Part shown: one piece after another, positions 29,163-38,774 of the stretch
Layout of the letters: each line of letters opens with the position of its first letter
How positions within the stretch are numbered: the stretch's first letter is position 1
Source of the DNA: Rhodonellum psychrophilum GCM71 = DSM 17998
GTDB taxonomy: Bacteria > Bacteroidota > Bacteroidia > Cytophagales > Cyclobacteriaceae
Assembly (NCBI RefSeq): GCF_000381545.1
Contig: NZ_KB906688.1
Span: 26,004 to 90,003 of the forward strand
DNA: 64,000 nucleotides
Reading direction: 5' to 3'
Position numbers and translations under genes: made by a program
Notes under the pieces: model-generated
Database searches by the model: none
Told to the model about the DNA's origin: nothing
What the model saw: only the letters and a program-made list of their open reading frames with translations

Positions 29163-29386
29163 TTTAACCCGAATTCCAAGACTTGGAAAAAGTAACGTAA
29201 GGCAGCCAACTTGACGCAAGTTAGATGCAATCGATTTCCAAATGGGATTGAAAGGGAAAGAAAATTTGACTGTTGGAGAATAATTGATGATATCAAAAGG
29301 GTGTGGAGTCGTAATTAGTCAAGCCTGATTGATGAGCTGTCAATGACAATGTAAAATTGAGTTCGTATTGCATAAAACGGGTTTAA
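29163..29386 (+). repeat. Dispersed intergenic element, copy D (with internal insertion)
   Basis: 224 bp in plus orientation. It starts TTTAACCCGAA and ends ATAAAACGGGTTTAA. About 45 bp of extra sequence separates the left terminal motif from the conserved ATGCAATCGATTTCCAAATG block, so this copy is longer than the ~175-bp norm. It starts 11 nt after the TetR stop and ends 24 nt before the metG -7 element. Confidence 0.8.
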
Positions 29387-29409
29387 CCACCCAATTCCTT
29401 CAATTTACC

Positions 29410-29417
29410 TATCTTTG
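29410..29417 (+). promoter_or_regulatory. Bacteroidota -7 element (TATCTTTG) abutting metG
   Basis: Exact TAnnTTTG match ending 3 nt before the first metG ATG (29421). Transcription would start at or just after the ATG pair, so the mRNA would be leaderless or nearly so. Confidence 0.6.
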
Positions 29418-29420
29418 CAA

Positions 29421-31484
29421 ATGATGAAAAATAAAGAATTCAAAAGATATACGGTTACTTCTGCTTTGCCTTATGCCAATGGGCCCTTGCATATCGGGCA
29501 TCTTGCCGGATGTTATATTCCCTCAGATATTTATGTCAGGTATCTCAGGTCATTGGGCAAAGATGTCGTGTATGTCAGCGGTTCGGACGAACACGGAGTC
29601 GCCATCACGATCAAAGCGCGGAAAGAGGGGGTCACACCACAGGAAGTGGTGGACCGCTACCATACGATGATGAAGGAAAGTTTCCAGGAGTTTGGGATCA
29701 GTTTTGACCATTATTCGAGAACCTCAGCACCGATCCACCACGAAACTGCTTCCGGATTTTTCAAGGATCTCTATGGCAAAGGTGAATTTCTGGAACAAAC
29801 AACAGAGCAATATTTTGACGAGGAAGCCGGACAATTTTTGGCTGATCGATACATAGAAGGGACCTGTCCCAAATGTGGTTATGAAAGTGCCTACGGCGAT
29901 CAGTGTGAAAAATGTGGGAGTTCCCTCAGTCCAACGGAGCTGATTAATCCCAGATCTAAATTGAGCGGAAGTGTCCCTATTCTCAAAGAAACTAAACATT
30001 GGTTCTTGGATTTGGCCCGCTACACGGATTTTTTGAAACAATGGATCCTGGAAGAGCATCAGCACGATTGGAAAAACAATGTGTTGGGACAATGTCGGTC
30101 ATGGTTGGAAGCCGGTGATGGGCTTCAGGCCAGGTCGATGACCCGGGACATGGATTGGGGAATACCCGTTCCGGTGGAAGGCGCAGAAGGCAAAGTGCTC
30201 TATGTATGGTTTGATGCACCCATCGGCTACATTTCCTCTACCAAAGAATGGGCAGCAGAAAAAGGCATCGATTGGGAGCCTTACTGGAAAGATGAGGATA
30301 CCAAATTGGTCCACTTCATCGGCAAAGACAATATCGTTTTCCATTGCATCGTTTTTCCTGCGATTCTAAAAACCCACGGCGGGTATATCCTCCCGGACAA
30401 CGTCCCAGCCAATGAATTCCTGAACCTGGAAGGGGACAAGATCTCCACTTCCAGAAATTGGGCGGTTTGGTTGCATGAGTATCTGGCCGAATTCCCGGGA
30501 AAACAAGATGTGTTGCGGTACGTATTGACCGCCAATGCGCCGGAAACCAAGGACAATGATTTTACCTGGAAGGATTTTCAGTCCAGAAACAATTCAGAAT
30601 TGGTGGCGATTCTTGGGAATTTTGTGAATAGGGCAGTCGTGCTCACCCATAAATATTTTGAAGGAATCGTCCCAGAGGCAGAAAACCTGACGGCCCATGA
30701 CCGGGAAGTAATGGAAACCTTACAGGGTTTTCCTGATAAAATAGCCGCCTCGATCGAGCGGTATCGGTTTAGGGAAGCACTTAGCTTCGTGATGGATTTT
30801 TGCAGGTTGGGAAACAAATACCTGGCGGACACCGAGCCCTGGAAGGTGATCAAGGAGGACAAAGCCCGAACGGGAACGATTCTGAATATCGCCCTGAACA
30901 TTGCTGCCAATGTCGCCATAGTAGCAGAACCCTTTTTGCCTTTTACGGCTGCAAAGATTTATGAGATGTTCAATCTGAAGGATTTGAATTGGACCAAGGC
31001 TGGCGATACCGGGATTTTGGGTTACGGACACATCATCAATCCTGCGGCTTTGTTGTTTGAGAAAATTGAAGATGATGTGGTGGAAGCCCAAGTGCAGAAA
31101 CTGCTGGAAGCAAAGAAGAAAAACGAACTCGAAAATGTACAGGTTGCTCCGATGAAAGACATCATTTCCTTTGATGACTTTGGCAAGTTGGACATGCGGG
31201 TGGTGACTGTCTTGCATGCAGAACCGATGCCGAAATCCAAGAAACTCCTGAAGCTCACGGTAGAGACGGGATTGGGAAAGAAAACGGTATTGAGTGGCAT
31301 TGCAGAACATTTCAAGCCTGAGGATCTGATCGGCAAACAGGTGACGATGCTGATCAACCTTGCCCCAAGAAAAATGATGGGGATTGATTCCGAAGGGATG
31401 ATTTTGATGGCAGAGGACAAGGACGGCTCCTTGAGACTCTTGCATCCGAATCAAGCGACTGGAAACGGCTCCACGATCAGCTAA
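29421..31484 (+). CDS. metG: Methionyl-tRNA synthetase with C-terminal tRNA-binding domain
   Basis: MetG charges tRNA-Met. The 687-residue protein has the HIGH motif in [14 protein letters not shown], a zinc knuckle ([18 protein letters not shown]), the KMSKS-equivalent GDKISTSRN, the anticodon-binding helical domain and a C-terminal Trbp111-type OB-fold ([18 protein letters not shown]), typical of the dimeric class. The frame extends to a TTG at 29415, but that codon is part of the promoter element, so the ATG at 29421 or 29424 is the start. A strong terminator follows. Confidence 0.96.
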   Translation: MMKNKEFKRYTVTSALPYANGPLHIGHLAGCYIPSDIYVRYLRSLGKDVVYVSGSDEHGVAITIKARKEGVTPQEVVDRYHTMMKESFQEFGISFDHYSRTSAPIHHETASGFFKDLYGKGEFLEQTTEQYFDEEAGQFLADRYIEGTCPKCGYESAYGDQCEKCGSSLSPTELINPRSKLSGSVPILKETKHWFLDLARYTDFLKQWILEEHQHDWKNNVLGQCRSWLEAGDGLQARSMTRDMDWGIPVPVEGAEGKVLYVWFDAPIGYISSTKEWAAEKGIDWEPYWKDEDTKLVHFIGKDNIVFHCIVFPAILKTHGGYILPDNVPANEFLNLEGDKISTSRNWAVWLHEYLAEFPGKQDVLRYVLTANAPETKDNDFTWKDFQSRNNSELVAILGNFVNRAVVLTHKYFEGIVPEAENLTAHDREVMETLQGFPDKIAASIERYRFREALSFVMDFCRLGNKYLADTEPWKVIKEDKARTGTILNIALNIAANVAIVAEPFLPFTAAKIYEMFNLKDLNWTKAGDTGILGYGHIINPAALLFEKIEDDVVEAQVQKLLEAKKKNELENVQVAPMKDIISFDDFGKLDMRVVTVLHAEPMPKSKKLLKLTVETGLGKKTVLSGIAEHFKPEDLIGKQVTMLINLAPRKMMGIDSEGMILMAEDKDGSLRLLHPNQATGNGSTIS

Positions 31485-31508
31485 TAATTATTCTTGGAAT
31501 CAAAGTAT

Positions 31509-31547
31509 AAACCTTTGCAGTCTTTCGGGACTGCAAAGGTTTTTTTG
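31509..31547 (+). terminator. Rho-independent terminator of metG
   Basis: A perfect stem of about 14 bp (AAACCTTTGCAGTC with its complement) around a short loop is followed by T7, 25 nt after the metG stop. Confidence 0.92.
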
Positions 31548-31681
31548 TGTGCAAATTCGAATCAGTAGATAAAGTCCAATTTCTAATTAGGGATTTTTTA
31601 GAGTGATGATATTATTTAAAGAATATTTTTACTTTTCGACTTCAAGGGTCTAAAGAGTGAATATTTTTTTTAATCCAAATA

Positions 31682-32281
31682 TCAGTAAAAATAAACTATA
31701 TCAGCTTGTGTAAGAGCAACAACAGTTATAACTGTAATCCCAAATCCTATTCCCCAGTTTTTCCAAACTTTCCCACTTTTAATTTTTTTTGATTTTTGGG
31801 TATAACCTCTATAATATTCCGATTGATCCATTAGTTCAGAATTTGGAAATCCAAGATTCGCCTCTTTTGGTTCAGTTGAACTGGTGATTAATGCTGGAAT
31901 TAATCCAACTAAAGGAGAAAAAAGCAAAGTAGTGAAAAGCGTTCCAGTTCCGGCAGGTTTATATCCTTTGTAATAAATGGAAGCGTCTCGTTGACCATTC
32001 ACGTAAAGATCTCCACTTTTCACCTCAGAATGAGAACTCTGATTTTCATTTGCAAAGATACTACGAGTACCGTTTTCATATTGGACCATTACAACATCTG
32101 ATTTTAGAATTGAAAAGGTTGGTCCTTCTGTATTATTAAACATTTTGTATTTTATTTCAGTTTGCCCGATTTCTAGCACTTTCACAATAATGTCTTCTCC
32201 ATTTTTTTTAGTTAGTACATCCTGAGCGTGTACTTGAATTGAAATAAAAATCAGTAACAATAATACTTCTAGCTTTTTCAT
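31682..32281 (-). CDS. Secreted or envelope protein of unknown function
   Basis: The 199-residue protein has a clear signal peptide (LEVLLLLIFISIQVHAQ). The block after it (DVLTKKNGEDIIVKVLEIGQTEIKYKMF) is a pattern seen in many uncharacterised Bacteroidota exported proteins, in which a short beta domain precedes one or two membrane-like hydrophobic segments (LFTTLLFSPLVGLIPALI, WGIGFGITVITVVALT). Function unknown. It lies in the most AT-rich part of the window, which may mark later acquisition. Confidence 0.65.
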   Translation of the reverse strand: MKKLEVLLLLIFISIQVHAQDVLTKKNGEDIIVKVLEIGQTEIKYKMFNNTEGPTFSILKSDVVMVQYENGTRSIFANENQSSHSEVKSGDLYVNGQRDASIYYKGYKPAGTGTLFTTLLFSPLVGLIPALITSSTEPKEANLGFPNSELMDQSEYYRGYTQKSKKIKSGKVWKNWGIGFGITVITVVALTQADIVYFY

Positions 32282-33063
32282 GTTTTTTAATTTGTTTTTT
32301 TTCTGAATAATTTCGGGTGGTAAAAAAAAATTACTTACCCCTCTTTTTTGAACTAAAATAGATGTCGCAAGAAACTAAAAAAAAGGATACAAAAAAATAC
32401 CCTAAACAGGGTATTTTTACGAATTATTAGAACCACTATTATTAACTAAAAAAACTAATTATGGAACATAATTCGGTTTAAAATATGTGATTATTTAATT
32501 TTTTTTGGGATTTGTTTTGAGCATGTTATTTTTAGTTGAACATCAAATTTTTTTCAATAAAAACTTTAGGAATACTTGATAATCTCTTTAAAGTTTATTC
32601 AATTTGAACATGAAATCAATTTCAGATGCCTAGTTAAAGGTTTTTAAGCTTTGGTAACCTCAAGAAATATTAAATCTTTCATCTATTAAGTCCTCTTTTT
32701 TAGGCTTTTACTTTAAAAATTGCGGTTAAGGTATATCAAAAATCAAATTTCTTTTTTGGAAAACTCCTTGCTTTTGCTCTTTCTAATTATTGAGTTAAAC
32801 AATCGCGAGTCATCTCTGTTTTAAATATGGTATTATGCCGGCCTCAATTTTTTTCATCCATCAATTTTGAGGTATTTACAAAAATGTTAAAGGGCATTAA
32901 AAATTATTGATTTCGTTATTTTCAAAATGTTATTCTTTTTTTTAACCAAAAAACTCAAGAATAAATGTTTTTTTGATAATAATGGGTGATATTTTTTGAA
33001 GTAAAATTAAAAAGCCTTTATATTATGCACGAACACGCTTTTTTTCAACCCAAAGAATAAATT
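32282..33063. other. AT-rich intergenic region upstream of the Anbu operon
   Basis: No open frame, tRNA or terminator is convincing. It contains an 11-bp hairpin at 32393-32418 whose TACCCT/AGGGTA core recurs at 39255-39290. The rest is low-complexity AT-rich DNA, probably holding the divergent promoters. Confidence 0.5.
32393..32418. repeat. TACCCT/AGGGTA hairpin, copy 1
   Basis: An 11-bp stem (AAAAATACCCT at 32393-32403, AGGGTATTTTT at 32408-32418) with loop AAAC. The same core is found in the 36-bp palindrome at 39255. It lies about 115 nt upstream of the exported-protein start on the minus strand; operator or terminator is possible. Confidence 0.6.
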
Positions 33064-34491
33064 ATGGAAACAAACAAGTACAAGGTTGGAGATCATTTCG
33101 ACGAAATGTTCGGCGCTGACGGGAATTGCAGGCCGCACTACAATGAATTTTTAGAGCTATTGAATAAGACCTCGACCAAAAAAATGTCCCAGTTGCAGTT
33201 TGCGGCAGATAAGACACAGGTGGCCATGGGCATGACATTCAATGTTTACCATGACAATCAAGGCGTGGAGAAAATCCTTCACCTGGATATTGTACCAAGG
33301 ATCATCCCAAATTCCGAGTGGAAAATACTTGAAGCCGGCTTGAAACAAAGGATCCAGGCGCTCAACATGTTCCTCCAGGACATCTACAATGAGCAAAGAA
33401 TATTGAAAGACGAGATCATCCCTGCCGACCTTATCCTCAACAGCAAGGATTATCTGAAGCCCTGCATCGGGCTTACTCCTCCAAAAGGGATTTGGTGCCA
33501 TATCACCGGAACCGATCTTGTCAGGGATAAAAGCGGGGCTTACTACATTCTCGAGGACAACCTCAGATGTCCTTCCGGGGTTTCTTACATGTTGGAAAGT
33601 CGGGAGATCATCAAAAGAGCCTATCCGGAACTTTTTAACAAATTGGGCGTGATGCCCGTGTCGGATTATCCGGCAAAGTTGTTGAACATGCTTCAATTCC
33701 TGTCCGACAAGCCTAAGCCGGTGGTAGGCGTCTTGACGCCGGGGATTCACAATTCCGCATACTTTGAGCACTCTTATCTTGCCTTGCAAATGGGCGTTGA
33801 GTTGGTTTCCGGAATGGATTTGATTGTCAAAGACAAAAAGGTCTATATGCAAACGACCAAGGGTTTGAAACAGATCGATGTTTTGTACAGGAGGATTGAT
33901 GACACATTTTTGGACCCGACGGCTTTTAATCCCGATTCCATGCTGGGAATACCGGGAATATTCGAAGCCTACAAGGCAGGAAACATTGCCATCGCAAATG
34001 CGCCAGGTACAGGTGTTGCCGATGACAAGGCTGTCTATTCCTATGTGCCCAAGATCATCAAATACTATCTTGGAGAGGAACCGATATTGAACAATGTGCC
34101 TACCTATTTGTGCCGAGAGGAAGAGGATAGGAATTATGTCTTGGAAAACATCGAACATTTGGTGGTGAAGGAAACCAATGCAGCTGGTGGATACGGCATG
34201 TTGATCGGTCCCAAAGCCGACAAGGAGGAGCATGAGAAATTCAGAAAACTGATCCGTGAGAACCCCACAAATTACATTGCGCAGCCCACTTTGTCCCTTT
34301 CTACCGTCCCAACATTGACAGATGAGGGATTGGATGGGAGACATGTGGATTTGAGGCCTTACATTTTGTATGGCAACGAAATAGAAGTGATTCCAGGCGC
34401 ATTGACGCGCGTGGCATTGAAGAAGGGCTCATTGGTCGTGAACAGTTCCCAAGGTGGAGGAAGTAAAGATACCTGGGTTTTATATAAATAA
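33064..34491 (+). CDS. Circularly permuted ATP-grasp protein (Anbu operon)
   Basis: The 475-residue protein belongs to the circularly permuted ATP-grasp family (DUF404/DUF407). Visible blocks are the N-terminal DHFDEMFGADGNCRPHY, ITGTDLVRDKSGAYYILEDNLRCPSGVSY (ATP/Mg2+-binding) and FVVKETNAAGGYGM-like residues (HLVVKETNAAGGYGMLIGP). Such enzymes are predicted peptide ligases that form amide bonds through an acyl-phosphate. It heads a tight four-gene operon with alpha-E, Anbu and transglutaminase, a known conserved association. Its substrate is unknown; a peptide modification later read by the other members is the usual proposal. Confidence 0.92.
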   Translation: METNKYKVGDHFDEMFGADGNCRPHYNEFLELLNKTSTKKMSQLQFAADKTQVAMGMTFNVYHDNQGVEKILHLDIVPRIIPNSEWKILEAGLKQRIQALNMFLQDIYNEQRILKDEIIPADLILNSKDYLKPCIGLTPPKGIWCHITGTDLVRDKSGAYYILEDNLRCPSGVSYMLESREIIKRAYPELFNKLGVMPVSDYPAKLLNMLQFLSDKPKPVVGVLTPGIHNSAYFEHSYLALQMGVELVSGMDLIVKDKKVYMQTTKGLKQIDVLYRRIDDTFLDPTAFNPDSMLGIPGIFEAYKAGNIAIANAPGTGVADDKAVYSYVPKIIKYYLGEEPILNNVPTYLCREEEDRNYVLENIEHLVVKETNAAGGYGMLIGPKADKEEHEKFRKLIRENPTNYIAQPTLSLSTVPTLTDEGLDGRHVDLRPYILYGNEIEVIPGALTRVALKKGSLVVNSSQGGGSKDTWVLYK

Positions 34492-34496
34492 GAGAT

Positions 34497-35477
34497 ATGC
34501 TAAGTAGAGTCGCAAATTCCATCTATTGGCTAGGTCGATATTTGGAGCGGGCTGAGAATTATGCCCGATTTATAGATGTGAATTTCAACCTGATGCTGGA
34601 TTTGCCCCAGGACATGAAGGAGCAGTGGGAACCTTTGATCATGACATCCGGAGACAGTGCTTTGTACTTATCCAAATACAAGAATTTTGACAGCAAAAAT
34701 GTCATCCACTTCATGGTGTTCGATTTGGAAAATTCAAACTCCATTTTTTCCTCCATCACCATGGCCCGGGAAAATGCAAGGATCATCAGGGAAAACCTAA
34801 CCAAGGAGACTTGGGAAAAACTGAATGAGCTGTATCATTTCATCAAAGAAAAATCAGAAATCAAGGATTGGAAAAAAGAAGATCCACGGATGTTTTTTGA
34901 ACGGGTCAAAAACCAAATCCTGCTCTTGTATGGTTTGGCTGAAAGTACCGTCGCCAGGACTGAAGGCTGGTATTTCCGCCAATTGGGCATGTATCTCGAA
35001 AGGGCGGACAAGACCAGTAGGATCTTGGACGTGAAATACCATATTTTACTTCCTTCACCCAACATGATCGGATCTCCCTTGGATTTCCTGCATTGGACAG
35101 CGTTGCTGAAATCCGTTACAGCTTTCAATACCTACCGAAGGCTATATGGCAACATCGATCCTTCCGGTGTGGTGGAGTTTCTGATCTTCAACAAGTATTT
35201 CCCCAGATCGGTTTTTTACTGCCTTCGAGAGGCCGAAAACTGTCTTTCCAAAATCTCAGGTGGAATGGAAAGCGGTTTCAGAAACAGTGCTGAAAAAGCC
35301 ATGGGAGAATTGAGATCCAAGTTGGAATATGCCGATGTCAATGATGTGATTGAGATTGGCCTCCACGAATATCTGGATGACCTTCAGGTGAAAATAAATC
35401 AGGTTTCCAACAAGATCGATTCCAATTTCTTTCAAATTAAGGATAACTTTGTGTCTCAAACGAACGAACAGGAATGA
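34497..35477 (+). CDS. Alpha-E domain protein (DUF403)
   Basis: The 326-residue all-helical protein starts with the family hallmark MLSRVANSIYWLGRYLERAENYARFIDVN, with a second related block FRQLGMYLERADKTSRILDVKY. The paired ER(A)-rich motifs are thought to bind a ligand or metal. Alpha-E proteins almost always sit beside a permuted ATP-grasp and a transglutaminase. It starts 5 nt after the ATP-grasp gene and overlaps the Anbu gene by 4 nt. Biochemical function unknown. Confidence 0.92.
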   Translation: MLSRVANSIYWLGRYLERAENYARFIDVNFNLMLDLPQDMKEQWEPLIMTSGDSALYLSKYKNFDSKNVIHFMVFDLENSNSIFSSITMARENARIIRENLTKETWEKLNELYHFIKEKSEIKDWKKEDPRMFFERVKNQILLLYGLAESTVARTEGWYFRQLGMYLERADKTSRILDVKYHILLPSPNMIGSPLDFLHWTALLKSVTAFNTYRRLYGNIDPSGVVEFLIFNKYFPRSVFYCLREAENCLSKISGGMESGFRNSAEKAMGELRSKLEYADVNDVIEIGLHEYLDDLQVKINQVSNKIDSNFFQIKDNFVSQTNEQE

Positions 35478-36226
35478 CCTTTTGTCTAGGAATTAAAACC
35501 AAATACGGTTTGGTCGGGCTTTCCGATACCCGGATTACATCCGGTAACGAAACGACTACTTCAAAAAAAGTATACACCGTCAACAGGGAAAAACATTCCT
35601 TTTTCATCATGACCTCCGGTCTGAGGTCGGTTCGGGATAAGGCCATCACCTACTTTACCGAAGTGATCGAGGATCAGGATGAAAGTTTCAACAAGCTGTA
35701 CAAGGCGGTGAATGAATTTGGCGACCAAATCAAAAGGGTGGCGAAGGAAGATGGTGAGCAGCTCGAAAAAAGCGGCTTGTCCTTCAACCTTTATTCCATA
35801 ATTGGAGGCCAGTTGGAGAATGACAAGGAACCCAAATTGTATCTGCTTTATCCCCAGGGCAATTGGATTGAGATCAGGAAGGGGACACCTTTCGTGATCA
35901 TTGGTAATACAGGTGCGGGAAATCCGGTTTTACGTAGGTCCCTGAGTTATGATGATTCCTTGGATTACGCCCTCAAATGTGCCTTCCTTTCCTTTGATGC
36001 CACTCGGATTTCGGCCAATGATGTCGATTTCCCCATTGATACGGTCGTCCTCGAAAATGACAGGTATAAGATAAAAGAACAACGGTTCGAAAGGTCGGAG
36101 ATGGAGCATATTTCCGCTTTTTGGAACAACAGGATAAAGGAAGCGATCAGGGAATTGCCTACGGAGGTGATGAAAAAGGCATTTTTGGATGAAGTTGCTC
36201 CCATGGTTCCAATCACTGCCTCATGA
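35474..36226 (+). CDS. Anbu-type bacterial proteasome-like protease
   Basis: The 250-residue protein is an Ntn-hydrolase of the proteasome beta-subunit superfamily. Residue 2 is Thr (MTFCLGIKTKYGLVGLSDTR), so removal of Met would expose the catalytic Thr1; the Asp in SDTR and the Lys in TTSKKVY match the proteasome active site. Anbu proteins form large open-ring or helical assemblies without a regulatory ATPase, and no physiological substrate is known. It overlaps the neighbours by 4 nt on both sides. COG3484 (proteasome-type protease) is the family; the housekeeping 20S proteasome is absent from Bacteroidota. Confidence 0.9.
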   Translation: MTFCLGIKTKYGLVGLSDTRITSGNETTTSKKVYTVNREKHSFFIMTSGLRSVRDKAITYFTEVIEDQDESFNKLYKAVNEFGDQIKRVAKEDGEQLEKSGLSFNLYSIIGGQLENDKEPKLYLLYPQGNWIEIRKGTPFVIIGNTGAGNPVLRRSLSYDDSLDYALKCAFLSFDATRISANDVDFPIDTVVLENDRYKIKEQRFERSEMEHISAFWNNRIKEAIRELPTEVMKKAFLDEVAPMVPITAS

Positions 36227-37065
36227 AAATCCAGATAGACCACCTCAGTCGCTACACCTATGAGGAGCGGGTTCCGCTCAATCCCCACGACCTTTACCTG
36301 ATCCCACAGCAGCGCAGTTATTTCAAAACATTGGACAGCCAATTGGAAATTTCTCCCAACCCCATGGGGATCCATGAAAGGATTAGTGCAGAGGGCAATC
36401 CCTATTACCAAACTTGGTTCAAGACCGAAACCGATCAGTTGGAAATCAGGTCCAAGTTGACCTTGGAAATCGGAGATTTCAATCCCTATGCCTTTATTCT
36501 ACAGGCTGGCTTGAGTTTCCCATTTGATTATTTTGCTTATCCAAGCTATTATTTGGAGACTTTGGCACTTTACAGAACTGGGGGAGAGGATGGAGCCCGT
36601 CTTGTGCCTTTTGCCAAGGACATCATGGCACAATCAAGCGACCACATCTCCTTTCTGGCGAACTTGGTTGCTTCGATCCACCAAAACTGGAAGCATATCA
36701 TCCGGGAGGAACCTGGACTGATGACCAGCAAGGAAGTGTTTGAGGAGAAGAAAGGTTCCTGCAGGGACCTTTCCTGGATGCTGATGGAGATGCTCAGGAG
36801 TCTGGGATTGGCAACCCGTTTTGTCAGTGGATATGCCTTCAACCCGGAACTCGATGAGGGGCATGAATTGCATGGATGGGTGGAGGTTTTCTTGCCCGGA
36901 GCGGGTTGGATCGGTTTGGATCCGAGTTTGGGTTTATTGACCGATCAAAATTACATTCCCTTGGCGACCAGTTTTCATCCCGCCCATACACTCCCAATAA
37001 TGGGAACTTATGGAGGAAAAGCGGGCTCAAATCTTTTCTCCGAAGTGTTTTTGAAGGAGCTTTGA
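36223..37065 (+). CDS. Transglutaminase-like cysteine protease (Anbu operon)
   Basis: The 280-residue protein has the N-terminal beta domain of bacterial transglutaminases (IDHLSRYTYEERVPLNPHDLYLIP) and a papain-like core with Cys180 in KGSCRDLSWM, His217 in ELHGWVEVFLPG and Asp233 in WIGLDPSLG. It may hydrolyse or transfer isopeptide bonds made by the ATP-grasp enzyme. It is the last gene of the operon and is followed by a terminator. Confidence 0.93.
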   Translation: MKIQIDHLSRYTYEERVPLNPHDLYLIPQQRSYFKTLDSQLEISPNPMGIHERISAEGNPYYQTWFKTETDQLEIRSKLTLEIGDFNPYAFILQAGLSFPFDYFAYPSYYLETLALYRTGGEDGARLVPFAKDIMAQSSDHISFLANLVASIHQNWKHIIREEPGLMTSKEVFEEKKGSCRDLSWMLMEMLRSLGLATRFVSGYAFNPELDEGHELHGWVEVFLPGAGWIGLDPSLGLLTDQNYIPLATSFHPAHTLPIMGTYGGKAGSNLFSEVFLKEL

Positions 37066-37073
37066 TACAACCG

Positions 37074-37116
37074 GTTTCAACTCGGCTTGAGGGCTGGGTT
37101 GAAACTCTATTTTTTC
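37074..37116 (+). terminator. Rho-independent terminator of the Anbu operon
   Basis: GTTTCAAC (37074-37081) pairs with GTTGAAAC (37098-37105), with a GC-rich loop, followed by TCTATTTTTT, 8 nt after the transglutaminase stop. Confidence 0.75.
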
Positions 37117-37138
37117 CAAGACAAATTAAAGGTGTTTC

Positions 37139-37310
37139 CATCCGTTTTATGCATTGCACCCAACTCAATTTCACCATTGACTGATGATTAATTAGGTGAT
37201 TACTGTTTTTTTAACTTCACCCCATTGGATTCGGGATTTATCTTCCAAATAGTCTGATTTTCTTTCCCTTTCAATCGCATTTGGAAACCTATTGCGTATT
37301 TCGGGTTCAA
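37139..37310 (-). repeat. Dispersed intergenic element, copy E
   Basis: 172 bp in minus orientation. The plus strand begins with CGTTTTATGCATT and ends GCGTATTTCGGGTTCAA; the first bases of the right terminal motif are degenerate. It fills most of the gap between the Anbu-operon terminator and the phosphoesterase gene (37066-37417). Confidence 0.8.
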
Positions 37311-37417
37311 TTCTGGAAAAATTGTTGTCCAAGCAAATTGTCAATGTGCGTTTTCTTTGATTTTTTAAACCATTTCATCAGAATTGATGTATATGACAAG
37401 AATCTGCACCCAGTATT

Positions 37418-38683
37418 ATGAACCAATTAGGATCCATCATTTTTCTTATCGCCATCTTTCTCTTCTCTACCTTTCTGAATTGGTATGTTTTTCAGGCAGT
37501 CAAAACCCTCACATTTGGCTTGGAAGGGGAGCGAATGAAACAGATTGTGGCGGTTTCTTATTGGTTGATTTTTGGAGGGATTTCCATTTGGTTGGTGATC
37601 ACCTTTCTGAGGATTTTTCAGATGGGCGAAATAAATGTACAAACCCAAACGGCCCTCAATGTTTTTTTGACCGTGATGGTCACGCAATTGGTCTGTGTCG
37701 TTTTTCTTTTCGGGGAAGATATTGTCAGGAATGTTCAGGCTGGAGTAACCTACCTGGTGAACGGGTCCAATGGTTTTAGTTTTCCGGAAAGGATGAGATG
37801 GGTAAGCGGGATTGCCTTGGTGGTAGCCATGATCCCTTTTTCGAGTTTCATCTATGGAGTGACCAAAGGAAAACACAATTTCAAGGTGCACAGGGAAATC
37901 ATTTATTTCGACGATCTGCCTGATGCTTTCGACGGATTTACGATCACCCAGATTTCTGATATCCATTCCGGTAGTTTTACCAATTATGATGCTGTTCAAA
38001 AAGGAATTGACTTGGCGATTGACCAAAAATCAGACCTCTTCGTTTTCACGGGGGATTTGGTCAATCATAAAGCAGAGGAGATCGATCCTATGCTGGATCA
38101 ATTTAAAAAAATCAAGGCTCCCTATGGTCAGTTTTCTATTTTGGGAAACCATGATTATGGAGACTATGTCAGCTGGTCTACCAAAGAGGCAAAGGAAGCC
38201 AATTTCTTGAAATTGAAAAACCAACACAAAAAACTTGGTTACCGGCTCTTGTTGGATGAAAACGTGGTCATTGAAAAAGACGGACAAACCATCCAATTGC
38301 TTGGAGTGGAGAACTGGGGGCTTGGTTTTAAGGCAAAGGGAGATTTGGAAAAGGCTTTGGCCAACACTGCCGCCTCCGATTTCAAAATCTTACTTTCCCA
38401 CGATCCTTCTCACTGGGACGAGGAAGTCAAGAAAAACATGAATAAGGTTCACCTGACGCTTTCCGGGCATACACACGGGATGCAATTTGGGATTGAAACT
38501 CCGATTATCCGGTGGAGTCCTGTCCAGTATCGCTATCCGAATTGGGCGGGATTGGCCGAAGAAAATGGGCGGTATCTTTATGTCAATAGAGGCTTCGGTT
38601 TTCATGCCTTTTCCGGAAGAGTTGGGATTTGGCCTGAGATCACGGTGATTGAGCTTCGCAAGACCGTTTCCTCAATGGAATAA
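37418..38683 (+). CDS. Membrane-anchored metallophosphoesterase
   Basis: The 421-residue protein has four hydrophobic segments in the first 150 residues, then a calcineurin-like phosphoesterase domain with the full metal-ligand set: DIHSGS, GDLVNH, GNHDYG, LLSHDP and GHTHGMQFG. The family includes YkuE/UDP-sugar or lipid phosphoesterases acting at the membrane; the substrate is not known. The long frame at 37384 in another phase is a shadow. Confidence 0.9.
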   Translation: MNQLGSIIFLIAIFLFSTFLNWYVFQAVKTLTFGLEGERMKQIVAVSYWLIFGGISIWLVITFLRIFQMGEINVQTQTALNVFLTVMVTQLVCVVFLFGEDIVRNVQAGVTYLVNGSNGFSFPERMRWVSGIALVVAMIPFSSFIYGVTKGKHNFKVHREIIYFDDLPDAFDGFTITQISDIHSGSFTNYDAVQKGIDLAIDQKSDLFVFTGDLVNHKAEEIDPMLDQFKKIKAPYGQFSILGNHDYGDYVSWSTKEAKEANFLKLKNQHKKLGYRLLLDENVVIEKDGQTIQLLGVENWGLGFKAKGDLEKALANTAASDFKILLSHDPSHWDEEVKKNMNKVHLTLSGHTHGMQFGIETPIIRWSPVQYRYPNWAGLAEENGRYLYVNRGFGFHAFSGRVGIWPEITVIELRKTVSSME

Positions 38684-38774
38684 TTTTTTCGTTTTGACAG
38701 GCAATAGCCACATGCCTGAAAAACAATTCATTGGGTCTGCCAAACCAATTTGAACCAATCAAGGTTCTCATTGC

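Noticed and set aside
33157..34344. 395-codon minus-strand frame
   Set aside because: Antisense of the ATP-grasp gene, no recognisable domain.
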